Source: Candidatus Methylomirabilis sp. (GTDB lineage: Bacteria > DYJV01). From it: DNA of 21,195 nucleotides. The first letter of the stretch is position 1; every line of letters starts with the position of its first letter. The position numbers and the translations under genes were made by a program. Below the pieces are notes generated by a model that was given only the letters and a program-made list of their open reading frames with translations, made no database searches and was not told the origin of the DNA. This document shows positions 1 through 8,443 of this stretch, in pieces. Location of the stretch: NCBI GenBank assembly GCA_020722945.1, contig DYJV01000040.1, positions 1-21,195 of the forward strand. The letters are read 5' to 3'.

Positions 1-1
1 G

Positions 2-37
2 AAGATTGACCTATTGGAAGAGTTTTTAGTTTCATAA
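2..37 (+). CDS. Possible 3' end of an upstream gene (partial)
   Basis: Reading from base 2 gives eleven sense codons (KIDLLEEFLVS) and then TAA at 35-37. The residues look like an acidic amphipathic C-terminal helix, and the reading runs off the left edge, so it may be the tail of a gene on the same strand as hrcA. It is too short to name and could be chance. In many bacteria hemW or lepA sits in front of hrcA, but nothing here proves either. Confidence 0.3.
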   Translation, partial: KIDLLEEFLVS

Positions 38-263
38 AGTTGATATAGCAAGATAGAAAGATAATTTCAAATGAAAATTTTTTTAAGTTTTTAAATGGAG
101 CTGATGAATCCAGAAGAGGAGACTGCCTGTCTGCGTAGGCACGATAGATTTTTATCTTTTACACATTTCCAATACCTCAAATACCTATAAACAATCTTAA
201 AATCTGTAAATTGAGGGAGATATAGTAAAATTGCGAAATATTTTATAAAAATAGCTTTATTTA

Positions 264-292
264 TTAGTTGACAAAGTAAAATCAGTAACTAA
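264..292 (+). promoter_or_regulatory. Candidate HrcA operator (divergent CIRCE-like inverted repeat)
   Basis: TTAGTT (264-269) and AACTAA (287-292) form a perfect inverted repeat spanning 29 bases directly in front of hrcA. The HrcA target CIRCE is TTAGCACTC-N9-GAGTGCTAA (27 bases). Only the outer TTAG/CTAA ends match here, and the spacing is slightly longer. The position over the promoter suits a repressor site, but the sequence match is weak. Autoregulation by HrcA is an inference from the family. Confidence 0.3.
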
Positions 293-295
293 TTT
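268..295 (+). promoter_or_regulatory. Candidate promoter of the hrcA-grpE-dnaK operon
   Basis: A perfect -35 box TTGACA (268-273) is followed after 16 bases by TAATTT (290-295), a fair sigma-70-type -10 box. The predicted transcription start is near 302, only about 3 bases before the hrcA ATG at 305. This would make the hrcA message nearly leaderless, consistent with the lack of a Shine-Dalgarno sequence there. The -35 box lies inside the left arm of the 264-292 inverted repeat. Confidence 0.45.
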
Positions 296-304
296 AGTCA
301 AGAT

Positions 305-1360
305 ATGGACAACTCATTTAATGATAGGACAAGGCAGATTTTAAAGTTTATTGTTGATGATTACATTGACACTGGTGAAGCAGTAGGCTCGAGGTCACTT
401 GTAAAGAAGCATAATATTTCATTGAGTCCTGCTACAATAAGGAATATTATGTCTGATCTTGAAGATATAGGTTTTATCTCACATCCTCACATATCTGCTG
501 GGAGAGTCCCCACCAAAAAGGGTTTACAGTATTATGTTGATGCTTTACTTAATTTTGAAGTTGCTGAGATTAACGATTATAAAAATTTTATTTTAAAATC
601 TTTGCAAGGTAGTGAACTGAAATTATCAGAGATTTGCAGCAAGATATCAGATGTTATCTCAGGTATTACCAACTGTGTTGGGATAGTTATGGTTCCAGAT
701 ATTAAAACCTCGTCGCTCAATCATATAGAGTTTCTCAGATTAAATGAAAATAAAATTTTACTTATTTTAGTTAATGAGTTTGGACAGATACAAAATAAAT
801 TACTTGATGTTAATTTTAACATTACTCAGGATGAGCTCAATGTTTTGACAGACTATTTTAACAAGAAATTTACAAATATGAACATATTAGATATTAGAGA
901 TAGTATAATTTCAGAGATGGAGAGCATAAAAAATATTTTTAATGAAAAAGTTTCATCTCTTATAAAGAGATTTTCAGATATAAAATGGGAGGAATCGCCT
1001 CATAAAAATGATATTATAATAAAAGGTTTACAGAATGTTATTGAGGGAGATTATTTTAAGAAGGATATGGACTCTTTAAAAAAGCTTATAAAGATATTTG
1101 AAGAGAAAGATAATATACTGACAATTTTAGACAAGAGTATTGATATGCCCGGGATACAGATATTTGTAGGTTCAAGTAACAAATATTTTGAAAATTTTAG
1201 TTTGGTTTCATCATCTTACTCAAAAAGTGGTGTATCATTAGGGTTTCTTGGTGTGATAGGTCCTTTGAGGATGAATTACAATAAGATTGTTCCTATTGTG
1301 AATTGTGCAGCACAAGTAGTCACAACAATTTTAGATCAAAATTTCAGGAGGTCAGATTAA
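305..1360 (+). CDS. hrcA: Heat-inducible transcription repressor HrcA
   Basis: HrcA is a dimeric DNA-binding repressor of chaperone operons that binds CIRCE operators; in studied bacteria it needs a chaperone for folding. The 351-residue product has the family's usual length. An N-terminal winged-helix region (about 1-75) contains VGSRSLVKKH and SPATIRNIMSDLEDIGF, followed by ISAGRVPT. A GAF-like dimer/inserted-domain region follows, and the C-terminus includes SSYSKSGVSLGFLGVIGP, typical of HrcA. The ATG at 305 gives the normal family N-terminus (RTRQILKFIVDDYI), although no Shine-Dalgarno is visible and the candidate promoter ends just upstream. It is first in a plus-strand operon; its TAA overlaps the grpE ATG by one base, implying translational coupling. 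Identity is firm; control of this operon by HrcA is inferred. Confidence 0.96.
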   Translation: MDNSFNDRTRQILKFIVDDYIDTGEAVGSRSLVKKHNISLSPATIRNIMSDLEDIGFISHPHISAGRVPTKKGLQYYVDALLNFEVAEINDYKNFILKSLQGSELKLSEICSKISDVISGITNCVGIVMVPDIKTSSLNHIEFLRLNENKILLILVNEFGQIQNKLLDVNFNITQDELNVLTDYFNKKFTNMNILDIRDSIISEMESIKNIFNEKVSSLIKRFSDIKWEESPHKNDIIIKGLQNVIEGDYFKKDMDSLKKLIKIFEEKDNILTILDKSIDMPGIQIFVGSSNKYFENFSLVSSSYSKSGVSLGFLGVIGPLRMNYNKIVPIVNCAAQVVTTILDQNFRRSD

Positions 1361-1968
1361 TGCATAAAGAGAAAGATAAACATGAAAATCCCGAAAAGGA
1401 TGAAAAGAGAGACCTTGATAACTCTGAAAAGAGTGACTCAACTCCTGATATTATTCAGCAGCTTCAGGAGAGTATAAAAAGTCAAGAAGAAGTTATTCTC
1501 CAAAAAGATAAAGAGATAGAGGAGTTAAAGAGTAAATTTTTAAGATTTGCAGCAGAAGCAGAGAATATGAAGAAAAGATTAGAGAGGGATAAGAGAGAGT
1601 TTCTTGATTACTCAAATGAAACTCTGATAAAAGATATATTGCCAATTCTTGATAATATAGAGAGGGCATTAGAGCATGCTGACGAAAAATCTGATATCAA
1701 AGATTTTATAAAAGGGATAAACATCACTATGTTAGATTTTATGAAAGTTTTAGCTAAATATGATGTTAAAGTGGTTCAGGCAGTTAATAATCCCTTTGAC
1801 CCTGCATTTCACGAAGCAATGTCTGTGGTAGAGAGTAATGATGTTGCACCAAATACGGTAGTAAAAGAGCTTCAAAAAGGTTATATGTTAAAAGAGCGAT
1901 TGTTAAGACCATCACTTGTTGTAGTGTCAAAACAATTATCCAACAAACAGATTGACAATAAAAATTAA
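1360..1968 (+). CDS. grpE: Nucleotide exchange factor GrpE
   Basis: GrpE releases ADP from DnaK and so resets the chaperone cycle. The 202-residue protein has a charged, probably disordered N-terminus (about 1-25), then a long coiled-coil helix (about 30-95, with FLRFAAEAENMKKRLERD and the helix preceding DILPILDNIERALEH). A C-terminal beta-wing region ends in VVKELQKGYMLKERLLRPSL, the characteristic GrpE signature. The chosen ATG at 1360 overlaps the hrcA stop in TAATG and has AGGAGG at 1346-1351. An in-frame start farther upstream at 1303 would add 19 residues read from inside hrcA and is rejected. dnaK follows after 47 bases. Confidence 0.96.
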   Translation: MHKEKDKHENPEKDEKRDLDNSEKSDSTPDIIQQLQESIKSQEEVILQKDKEIEELKSKFLRFAAEAENMKKRLERDKREFLDYSNETLIKDILPILDNIERALEHADEKSDIKDFIKGINITMLDFMKVLAKYDVKVVQAVNNPFDPAFHEAMSVVESNDVAPNTVVKELQKGYMLKERLLRPSLVVVSKQLSNKQIDNKN

Positions 1969-1969
1969 A

Positions 1970-1988
1970 TTCCTAACTTAATTAGGAA
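1970..1988 (+). repeat. Inverted repeat between grpE and dnaK
   Basis: TTCCTAA (1970-1976) and TTAGGAA (1982-1988) are perfect 7-base arms around a 5-base loop. The repeat starts two bases after the grpE stop and ends 16 bases before the dnaK AGGAGG (2005-2010). No T-run follows, so it is not a canonical terminator. A processing or stabilising hairpin in the operon mRNA, or a second repressor site, is possible. Confidence 0.45.
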
Positions 1989-2015
1989 GAAAATATAGAG
2001 GTATAGGAGGATAAG

Positions 2016-3941
2016 ATGGGAAAAGTTATAGGAATAGATTTAGGGACAACAAACTCATGTGTTGCTGTTATGGAGGGTAAAGATGCTAAAGTTATAATAA
2101 ATTCTGAAGGCACAAGAACCACCCCTTCAATAGTGGCTTTTACAGATAAAGATGAAAAGCTTGTTGGACAGTTGGCAAAAAGACAATCTGTGACTAATCC
2201 TGAAAATACAATATATGCGGTTAAAAGATTAATAGGGCGAAAATTTACTGACAGTCAGATAACAAAAGCAATATCTGTAGTTCCTTATAAAATAATGAAG
2301 GCATCTAATGAAGATGCTTGGGTTCAGGCAAAAGGTAAAGATTATAGTCCTCAACAGATATCTGCTTTTATACTCCAAAAGATGAAGCAAACTGCTGAAG
2401 AGTATCTTGGAGAGAATGTTACAGATGCTGTAATCACTGTTCCTGCCTATTTTAATGATAGCCAGAGACAAGCCACAAAGGATGCTGGTAAAATTGCAGG
2501 ATTGAATGTTTTAAGAATCATAAATGAGCCTACTGCTGCTGCACTTGCATACGGTCTTGACAAGAAGAAAGATGAAAAAATTGCAGTTTTTGACCTTGGT
2601 GGCGGGACTTTTGATATTTCAATACTTGAGCTTGGTGATGGAGTATTTGAGGTAAAAGCTACAAATGGAGATACATTTTTAGGTGGAGAAGATTTTGATC
2701 AATCTTTGATAGATTACATTGCTGATGAGTTTAAAAGGGACAACGGTATTGATTTGAGAAAAGATAAAATGGCTCTTCAAAGATTAAAAGAAGCTTCTGA
2801 AAAAGCTAAACACGAATTATCAACTGTCTTTGAAACAGAAGTTAATCTCCCTTTTATAACTGCTGATAGCACAGGTCCAAAACATCTGCAGCTTAAAATA
2901 ACAAGAGCTAAATTTGAATCACTTGTAGAAGATCTTATTAGAAAGCTTGAAAAGCCTTGTATAGATGCTCTCAAAGATGCTGGATTGGGTGCCAATGACA
3001 TTGATGAGGTTATACTTGTTGGTGGAATGACAAGGATGCCAGCAGTTCAGGCAAAAGCAAAGGAGATATTTGGAAAAGAGCCTCACAAAGGTATAAATCC
3101 TGATGAAGTTGTTGCGATAGGTGCATCAATTCAGGGTGCGGTATTAAAGGGTGATATTAAAGATGTTCTGCTTCTTGATGTTACACCACTCTCACTTGGT
3201 ATTGAGACACTTGGCAATGTATTTACAAGAATAATAGAAAGGAATACTACTATCCCGGTCAAGAAGAGCCAAATATTTTCAACTGCGGCTGACAATCAGA
3301 CCTCTGTTGGAATACATGTTTTACAGGGAGAAAGGGAATTTGCAAAGGACAACAAGACTCTTGGGCAATTTGAGCTTGTTGGTATTGCTCCTGCTCCGAG
3401 AGGGATTCCTCAGATAGAGGTTACATTTGATATAGATGCAAATGGTATTGTTCATGTAAGTGCAAAAGATAAAGCTACGGGTAAAGAGCAGTCAATCAAA
3501 ATTACAGCTTCAAGTGGACTTTCTGATTCTGAAATTGACAAAATGATTAAAGAGGCAGAGGCTCATGCTACGGAGGATAAGAATAAGAGAGAGGTTGTAG
3601 AGTTGAAAAATCAGGCAGATCAAGTAATCTACACTACTGAGAAGACAATTAGGGATCTTGCTGCTACTATATCTGCTGATGATAAGAAGAAATTAGAAGA
3701 TGCAATAGAGAAGTTGAGAAAAGTAAAAGATTCAAGTTCTGATAAATCACAGATACAATCTGCTCTTGATGAATTTAGCAAAAATACTTACGAAATTATT
3801 CAACAAAATTTACAGAAACAGCAGTCATCTTCTGCTGGTTCTGACAGTTCAGCTTCTTCTAATGGAGCTAAAAAAGATGAAGAAGTTGTAGATGCTGATT
3901 TTGAAGAGGTAAAGGATGACAACAAGGGTTCAAATAGTTGA
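2016..3941 (+). CDS. dnaK: Molecular chaperone DnaK (Hsp70)
   Basis: DnaK is the ATP-dependent cytoplasmic Hsp70 that binds exposed hydrophobic peptides with DnaJ and GrpE. The 641 residues match the family length. The ATPase domain (about 1-380) shows [10 protein letters not shown] at 5-14, the [15 protein letters not shown] and [14 protein letters not shown] blocks, [16 protein letters not shown], and [14 protein letters not shown]. The linker [18 protein letters not shown] leads into the substrate-binding domain, then a helical lid. A Ser/Gly-rich linker precedes the acidic tail [11 protein letters not shown], a bacterial DnaK hallmark. The start has a strong AGGAGG five bases upstream (2005-2010). 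Transcription into dnaJ is likely reduced by the hairpin after the stop. Confidence 0.98.
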   Translation: MGKVIGIDLGTTNSCVAVMEGKDAKVIINSEGTRTTPSIVAFTDKDEKLVGQLAKRQSVTNPENTIYAVKRLIGRKFTDSQITKAISVVPYKIMKASNEDAWVQAKGKDYSPQQISAFILQKMKQTAEEYLGENVTDAVITVPAYFNDSQRQATKDAGKIAGLNVLRIINEPTAAALAYGLDKKKDEKIAVFDLGGGTFDISILELGDGVFEVKATNGDTFLGGEDFDQSLIDYIADEFKRDNGIDLRKDKMALQRLKEASEKAKHELSTVFETEVNLPFITADSTGPKHLQLKITRAKFESLVEDLIRKLEKPCIDALKDAGLGANDIDEVILVGGMTRMPAVQAKAKEIFGKEPHKGINPDEVVAIGASIQGAVLKGDIKDVLLLDVTPLSLGIETLGNVFTRIIERNTTIPVKKSQIFSTAADNQTSVGIHVLQGEREFAKDNKTLGQFELVGIAPAPRGIPQIEVTFDIDANGIVHVSAKDKATGKEQSIKITASSGLSDSEIDKMIKEAEAHATEDKNKREVVELKNQADQVIYTTEKTIRDLAATISADDKKKLEDAIEKLRKVKDSSSDKSQIQSALDEFSKNTYEIIQQNLQKQQSSSAGSDSSASSNGAKKDEEVVDADFEEVKDDNKGSNS

Positions 3942-3966
3942 AGAAACTGCCGATAAAATTTAAATT

Positions 3967-4004
3967 AAAAGGGGTAAGTAGGCTACTTACCTCTTTTTTA
4001 TTTT
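3967..4004 (+). terminator. Rho-independent terminator/attenuator between dnaK and dnaJ
   Basis: The core stem is GGTAAGTA (3973-3980) / TACTTACC (3984-3991) with a GGC loop. It extends outward through a G-T wobble, a G-C pair and four A-T pairs, then runs into TTTTTTATTTT. This is the clearest intrinsic terminator in the window. Because dnaJ begins 20 bases beyond with no obvious promoter of its own, it probably works as a partial attenuator that makes dnaJ less abundant than dnaK. Confidence 0.82.
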
Positions 4005-4024
4005 ACATATAAAAGGATGTTGAA

Positions 4025-5143
4025 ATGGCTAAAGATTACTATGATATTCTGGGTGTTCACAAAAATGCGAGTGATGCTGAATTAAAAAAAGCTTATAGGA
4101 AAATGGCTAACCAATACCATCCTGATAAAAATCAGGGGGATAAAGAGGCTGAAGAGAAGTTTAAAGAGTTAAACGAAGCTTATGAAGTTCTTAGTAATCC
4201 AGAAAAAAGAGCTATGTATGACCAATATGGCACCACAGATTTTAACTCTTTTGGTGGAGGTAGAAGCTATGGTGGTGACCCATCCTCAATTTTTGAGGAT
4301 ATTTTTGGTTCTGCATTTGAAGATTTCTTTGGTGGTTCTTCTAGAGCGAGGGGGAGAAGTTCTAGTTTTGCAGGTGAAGACCTAAAATATAATATGGAGA
4401 TAGAATTTGAGGAAGCAGTTTTTGGAGCTGATAAGGTTATAAAGATACCAAGACTCGAATTGTGCCATTTCTGTGGTGGGACTGGAGCAAAGGATTCCTC
4501 TTCAATAATCATTTGCTCCCAATGTGGTGGGACAGGGACAATGACATTCAAGCAGGGATTTTTTAGTATTGCAAAACCTTGTTCAGTTTGTGGGGGGCAA
4601 GGGAAGATAATAAAAAATAGATGTGAGTATTGCAATGGTAGGAAAAGGATACAAAAAGATTCTAAAATCAAGGTCAAAATACCTGCAGGAGTTGACTCAG
4701 GGAATAGATTGAGACTTTCAAATGAAGGGAATCAAGGGATTGACGGTGGAAAAAGCGGGGACCTCTATATTGAGATAAATGTCAAACCTCATCCAATATT
4801 TAAAAGAGATGGTGCAAATCTTATCTGTGATGTCCCTATGAGCTTTGCTAAACTTGTTTTGGGGACAGAGATTGAAATACCAACTCTTAATGATAAAGTA
4901 AAATTAAAAATCCAAGCAGGGACACCCTCAGGTAAAGTTTTTACATTTGAAGGTAAAGGTATCCAAAAGATAAATAGCTCTTCAAAAGGTAATCTCTATG
5001 TAAGGGTCAATATTGAAATTCCTAAAAATATCAGCAAGAAACAACGAGAATTACTTCTTGAATTTGATAACGAATACAATGAAAGTAAGGAAAATAAAGA
5101 GGAGCAAAGTTTTTACGAAAAGATAAAAAATCTTTTTACTTAA
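4025..5143 (+). CDS. dnaJ: Chaperone DnaJ (class A Hsp40)
   Basis: DnaJ delivers substrates to DnaK and stimulates its ATPase. The 372-residue protein has the full class A layout: J domain (1-70) with HPD at 32-34, a Gly/Phe-rich segment (about 73-115), a zinc-binding domain with four Cys pairs (147/150, 164/167, 186/189, 200/203), and C-terminal beta-sandwich domains. The first three repeats fit CxxCxGxG; the fourth, CEYCNGRK, keeps both cysteines but lacks the last glycine. The ATG has AAAGGA (4012-4017) upstream. It is last in the heat-shock cluster, separated from dnaK by 83 bases holding a terminator-like hairpin, and it converges on adenine deaminase. Confidence 0.97.
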   Translation: MAKDYYDILGVHKNASDAELKKAYRKMANQYHPDKNQGDKEAEEKFKELNEAYEVLSNPEKRAMYDQYGTTDFNSFGGGRSYGGDPSSIFEDIFGSAFEDFFGGSSRARGRSSSFAGEDLKYNMEIEFEEAVFGADKVIKIPRLELCHFCGGTGAKDSSSIIICSQCGGTGTMTFKQGFFSIAKPCSVCGGQGKIIKNRCEYCNGRKRIQKDSKIKVKIPAGVDSGNRLRLSNEGNQGIDGGKSGDLYIEINVKPHPIFKRDGANLICDVPMSFAKLVLGTEIEIPTLNDKVKLKIQAGTPSGKVFTFEGKGIQKINSSSKGNLYVRVNIEIPKNISKKQRELLLEFDNEYNESKENKEEQSFYEKIKNLFT

Positions 5144-5159
5144 TAAAATTTTGAATTTA

Positions 5160-5185
5160 TAACTTAATTTTGTAACTTAATATTG
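5160..5185. repeat. 13-base tandem duplication between convergent genes
   Basis: TAACTTAATTTTG (5160-5172) is followed immediately by TAACTTAATATTG (5173-5185), a tandem repeat with one mismatch. It lies in the 59-base gap between the ends of dnaJ and adenine deaminase. No strong terminator is visible for either gene in this gap. Confidence 0.5.
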
Positions 5186-5202
5186 TTTTAGTTGAATTGT
5201 AG

Positions 5203-6837
5203 TTACTTTTTTATCAATAGTTCTGTGAAATTGAAATTTTCACTGTCAAATAGTCCTTTGTCGCTAAGTTTCAATTTTGGAATCACAAGTAGTGCCATAA
5301 AAGATAAGGTTGCGAATGGAGCATCTGGAATGGCTCCAATCTCCTTTACAAATTTCACAATCTTTGAATATTCATAACTTGCTTCCCATACATCAAGTTC
5401 ACTCATCAGACCAGCAATAGGCAGCCTGAATATCTCTTTTATTTCTCCAGATACCGCAGCAAATCCACCTTTATTTTCAATTATTAGATTTACAGCATTG
5501 CAAATATCGATATCATTTGTCCCAACAGCAATAATATTATGTGAATCGTGAGCCACAGAAGAAGCAATAGCACCCTCTTTTAGCCCTATATTTTTTATAA
5601 AACCAACAGCTGGTGGGAGATTTTTGTAGCGGTTAACAACAGTTATCTTCAAAATATCTCTTTTTATGTCAGATTGTATAATATCTCCATTTTTTGAAGC
5701 TTCTAAAATAAGTTTCTCTGTGTGGAGTTGGTTGTTGATTGCTCCGATTACATTTATAAAAGATCCACTACCTTTCACTGTAAAATCGGTAAAATTTTTA
5801 GGGAGAGCATTAAATACGTTGGGGTGTGCCTCTTTTGTATAAGGTAGCATTGATTTCCCATTTTTTGAGACAATCTGACCATTTATTCTACATTCCAGAA
5901 TATCAAAATCTTTAAGATTATTGACAATTATAAAATCAGCAGGATCATTCTCTTGCAAAAGACCAATATTGAGCTTGTAATGCTGGACAGGATTTAGTGA
6001 AGCACATTGTAGAACGTCCATGAGATCGTAACCTTTTTTTATAGCTCTTTTTACAAGTAGATTTATATGTCCTTTTAGCAGCTCATTAGGGTTGATATCA
6101 TCAGTGCAAAACATACATTTATCAGGATAATCTTTTATTAATGGTAAAAGTTCATCAAAATTTTTTGCAACAGAGCCTTCACGAATTAAAATTTTGATAC
6201 CATTTTCTATTTTAAATTTTGCTTCATCAAAACTTTCTGATTCGTGGTCAGTAGTGATGCCAGCAGAAGCATATTGAATTAAAGATTTACCTATTATGCC
6301 CGGAGCATGTCCATCGATAGGTTTACCTCTTTTTTTGGCAGCATCTATTTTAGCCATTATATTAGGCTTTTTATTTATAACTCCCGGATAATTCATTACT
6401 TCGCTTAAATGTGTAATGTTGTTATTGTCAAGCAACTCTTCAATCTCTTTTACCCCTAATTCTGCACCTGATGTTTCAAAAAAAGTTGCGGGGACACAAG
6501 ATGGAGCACCGAAGTAAAATTTGAAAGGTGTTTTGCGAGAGCTCTCTATCATAAAATTGATCCCACTAATCCCAAGCACATTTGCTATTTCGTGCGGGTC
6601 ACAGATTGCACCCACTGTGCCATGAATAGCTGCGGCTCTTCCAAATTCTGAAGGTGTAAGCCTTGAACTCTCTGTATGAATATGGGAGTCTATAAACCCT
6701 GGTAGAATATATCTGTCAAGGATACCTTCCACCTCAACTACTCTTGTAATAATTTGATTCTGTATTGTAATAGTGGCGGGGAATATCTTTTTGTGTATAA
6801 TATCAACAATATTTCCTGATATATTTTCAGATACGAT
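5203..6837 (-). CDS. ade: Adenine deaminase, start codon uncertain, possibly decaying
   Basis: Adenine deaminase (amidohydrolase superfamily) converts adenine to hypoxanthine and ammonia in purine salvage. Recognisable blocks are LPGFIDSHIH, HGTVGAICDPHEIANVLG, GAPSCVPAT, EVMNYPGV, IDGHAPG, TTDHES, CTDDINP, and a C-terminal domain with AHDSHNIIAVGTND. The first standard start is GTG at 6732 (509 residues), but the frame stays open upstream and encodes SGNIVDIIHKKIFP, which belongs to the family's N-terminal domain. A good Shine-Dalgarno (GGAGGGA, 6848-6842) sits correctly for an ATC codon at 6837-6835 (544 residues), where ATG would be expected; this reading is used here. Two near-invariant residues also differ: HTESSR replaces the usual HIESSM. 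Either a rare ATC start, an inactive gene or base errors could explain this. Downstream of the efflux genes, same strand. Confidence 0.85.
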   Translation of the reverse strand: MVSENISGNIVDIIHKKIFPATITIQNQIITRVVEVEGILDRYILPGFIDSHIHTESSRLTPSEFGRAAAIHGTVGAICDPHEIANVLGISGINFMIESSRKTPFKFYFGAPSCVPATFFETSGAELGVKEIEELLDNNNITHLSEVMNYPGVINKKPNIMAKIDAAKKRGKPIDGHAPGIIGKSLIQYASAGITTDHESESFDEAKFKIENGIKILIREGSVAKNFDELLPLIKDYPDKCMFCTDDINPNELLKGHINLLVKRAIKKGYDLMDVLQCASLNPVQHYKLNIGLLQENDPADFIIVNNLKDFDILECRINGQIVSKNGKSMLPYTKEAHPNVFNALPKNFTDFTVKGSGSFINVIGAINNQLHTEKLILEASKNGDIIQSDIKRDILKITVVNRYKNLPPAVGFIKNIGLKEGAIASSVAHDSHNIIAVGTNDIDICNAVNLIIENKGGFAAVSGEIKEIFRLPIAGLMSELDVWEASYEYSKIVKFVKEIGAIPDAPFATLSFMALLVIPKLKLSDKGLFDSENFNFTELLIKK

Positions 6838-7063
6838 GAGTTCCCTCCATAAAGATGGTTGATGACTTCAGTTCTAAAGTTCCTCCAATGTTTAACAACT
6901 TTTGAAGAAAGTCTATCTAAATAAAATTGTGAAGGATATAATATTCCTATTTGCAAGACTACACCCTCAATTGTTGGTAAAATCTTCTATTGACCTCCAG
7001 ATATAAGGATAGTAACTAACTTATCAAAATACAGTTGGTTCAAGATCTCGGACTTTGAAAAAA
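6838..7063 (-). other. Gap between outer-membrane efflux gene and ade; unexplained reading frame
   Basis: The gap holds the ade ribosome binding site and otherwise no supported gene. A minus-strand frame open from about 7004 to 6738 encodes a protein-like stretch (PTIEGVVLQIGILYPSQF, then YLDRLSSKVVKHWRNF) but has no ATG and no Shine-Dalgarno, and it runs out of frame into ade. It could be a gene remnant or chance; I do not recognise it. Confidence 0.35.
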
Positions 7064-8443
7064 TTAAAAGCCAACCCCCAAACTTTTGTAAAACAAGATC
7101 TGATAATTTATAAGCTCACTTTCAAATTTTATGAGATTTAGCTTGCTGTTAAGTAGCTTTTCCTCTGCGTCGAGCACCGTAAGGTAATCAACTGTCCCTA
7201 TCTCAAATTGTTTCTCAGAGAGCTGTAAAACTCTTGATAGTGATAATATATAATCTTTCTGGTTCTTTATCTTGGTGGTTATTTGGTTGATACTATTTAG
7301 AGAATCAAATATCTCTTTAAAAGCTATCTTTACGGTCTGTATATATTTTATCAGAGCTTCTCTCCTTTGGGCTTCGGCAACTTTTATACTGCCAGATCTT
7401 CTCCCAAAATCAAAAACACTCTGAAACAAACTTCCGCCAATATTCCACAACTGAGAAGGTGATTCAATTAAGTTGTCCAGCTCCCTGCTCTGAAATCCAA
7501 ATACTCCTGTTAGAGAGATTGTTGGGAAATATGCTGCTTTTGCAACACCAATATTTATATTAGCACTCTTTAAAAGATGTTCACTTGCAATAATATCAGG
7601 TCTTGTCTCCAATACTTTTGAAGAGATAAATGGTTGAATTTTAAGTGGTTTTGGAAAAGTTTGAGATGTAAAAAAGTTAGTTTCAAAAAGTTCTTTTGGA
7701 GTATTACCTATTAAAATAGAGAGTCCGCTGATAATATTAATTTTTGATTGATTTAAAGAGTCTATCAATGTCTTTGCGTAGTTGTATTGAGCTTTTGCCT
7801 GCTCTACTTCAAGGGCATCTACAACCCCATGTTTAAATTGTTTTGATTTGTAGAGGTATATTTCATAAAATTTCTTAGAGATATCTTCTGTTAGTTTACA
7901 CTGATTTTGGATGGCGATAAGATTTATGTATGTTGAAGCTACATTTGAGATGATTGTCTGCTTTACTGTATCTCTTGTTGCTTGAAGTGACAGTAATTTC
8001 TCAAAATTTGATTCTTTTCTATTTTTAAGTTTACCCCAAAGGTCTATCTCGTATGATACCTGCCCAACAAAAGAGAGATTGTTGTTTGGTCCTTTTGTTG
8101 TCTCATTGTAGTTTTTACTTAACTGATTCCTTCCAGATACTCCTGAGGCTGTTATATCGGGGTAAAGTTCTGAAGATGAGATACCATAAAGTGCATAGGC
8201 TTCCTCAACCCTTGCAATTGCAAGATTGATGTCGTCATTGTTTGCCAGTGCTTTATCAATAAGCTCGTTGAGATATTTATCTTCAAATGAATACCACCAT
8301 TTTGAATCTTTATATTCACCACTTCTGTTGTCAGAGACATTATCCACTTTTGGAAGAGGAATTTGAGGTGTATGATATTTTGGGACAAGTGAACAGCTAC
8401 AGAGAACAAGGATGGTTACTATTAATACCAATATTTTTGACAT
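7064..8443 (-). CDS. RND efflux outer-membrane lipoprotein (NodT/OprM/TolC family)
   Basis: This 459-residue protein is the outer-membrane exit duct of a tripartite efflux pump. The N-terminus is a lipoprotein signal (hydrophobic 4-14, then LCSC with the likely lipidated Cys17), followed by SLVPKYHTPQIPLP, the usual NodT-family start. Two outer-membrane efflux repeats follow, each with a long coiled helical hairpin: one around 55-240 (WWYSFEDKYLNELIDKAL, YEIDLWGKLKN), one around 265-455 (LETRPDIIASEHLLKSAN, AAYFPTISLTG, QFEIGTVDYLTVLDAEEKLL). Its ATG overlaps the stop of the pump gene in TAATG, with GAGGGG (8460-8455) upstream, so it is translationally coupled to the pump. Family assignment is firm; the exported substrate cannot be read from the sequence. 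Confidence 0.94.
   Translation of the reverse strand: MSKILVLIVTILVLCSCSLVPKYHTPQIPLPKVDNVSDNRSGEYKDSKWWYSFEDKYLNELIDKALANNDDINLAIARVEEAYALYGISSSELYPDITASGVSGRNQLSKNYNETTKGPNNNLSFVGQVSYEIDLWGKLKNRKESNFEKLLSLQATRDTVKQTIISNVASTYINLIAIQNQCKLTEDISKKFYEIYLYKSKQFKHGVVDALEVEQAKAQYNYAKTLIDSLNQSKINIISGLSILIGNTPKELFETNFFTSQTFPKPLKIQPFISSKVLETRPDIIASEHLLKSANINIGVAKAAYFPTISLTGVFGFQSRELDNLIESPSQLWNIGGSLFQSVFDFGRRSGSIKVAEAQRREALIKYIQTVKIAFKEIFDSLNSINQITTKIKNQKDYILSLSRVLQLSEKQFEIGTVDYLTVLDAEEKLLNSKLNLIKFESELINYQILFYKSLGVGF

Larger units (their letters stand above)
38..304. other. Intergenic region upstream of hrcA
   Basis: No gene is supported in this 267-base gap. It holds a locally GC-rich patch (about 105-145) with a short inverted repeat, TGCCT (124-128) and AGGCA (137-141), within very AT-rich DNA, and the hrcA promoter/operator candidate at its right end. 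A 31-codon reading frame at 95-190 lacks a ribosome binding site and is not called. Confidence 0.5.

Noticed and set aside
98-145. Possible hammerhead ribozyme (CTGATGA core)
   Set aside because: The required GAAA and paired stem II/III segments do not fit around the CTGATGA.
95-190. 31-codon reading frame upstream of hrcA
   Set aside because: No Shine-Dalgarno, no recognisable product, and it covers the GC-rich repeat; likely chance.
1303-1359. Longer grpE start inside hrcA
   Set aside because: It adds 19 non-GrpE residues; the ATG at 1360 has AGGAGG and the TAATG junction with hrcA.
4267-4677. 136-codon open frame antisense to dnaJ
   Set aside because: It is a shadow of the Cys/Gly-rich dnaJ coding strand; no start signals and no family features.
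6961-7063. Terminator after the outer-membrane efflux gene
   Set aside because: Only short, bulged TTCAAG/CTTTGAA arms are present and no minus-strand T-run follows them.
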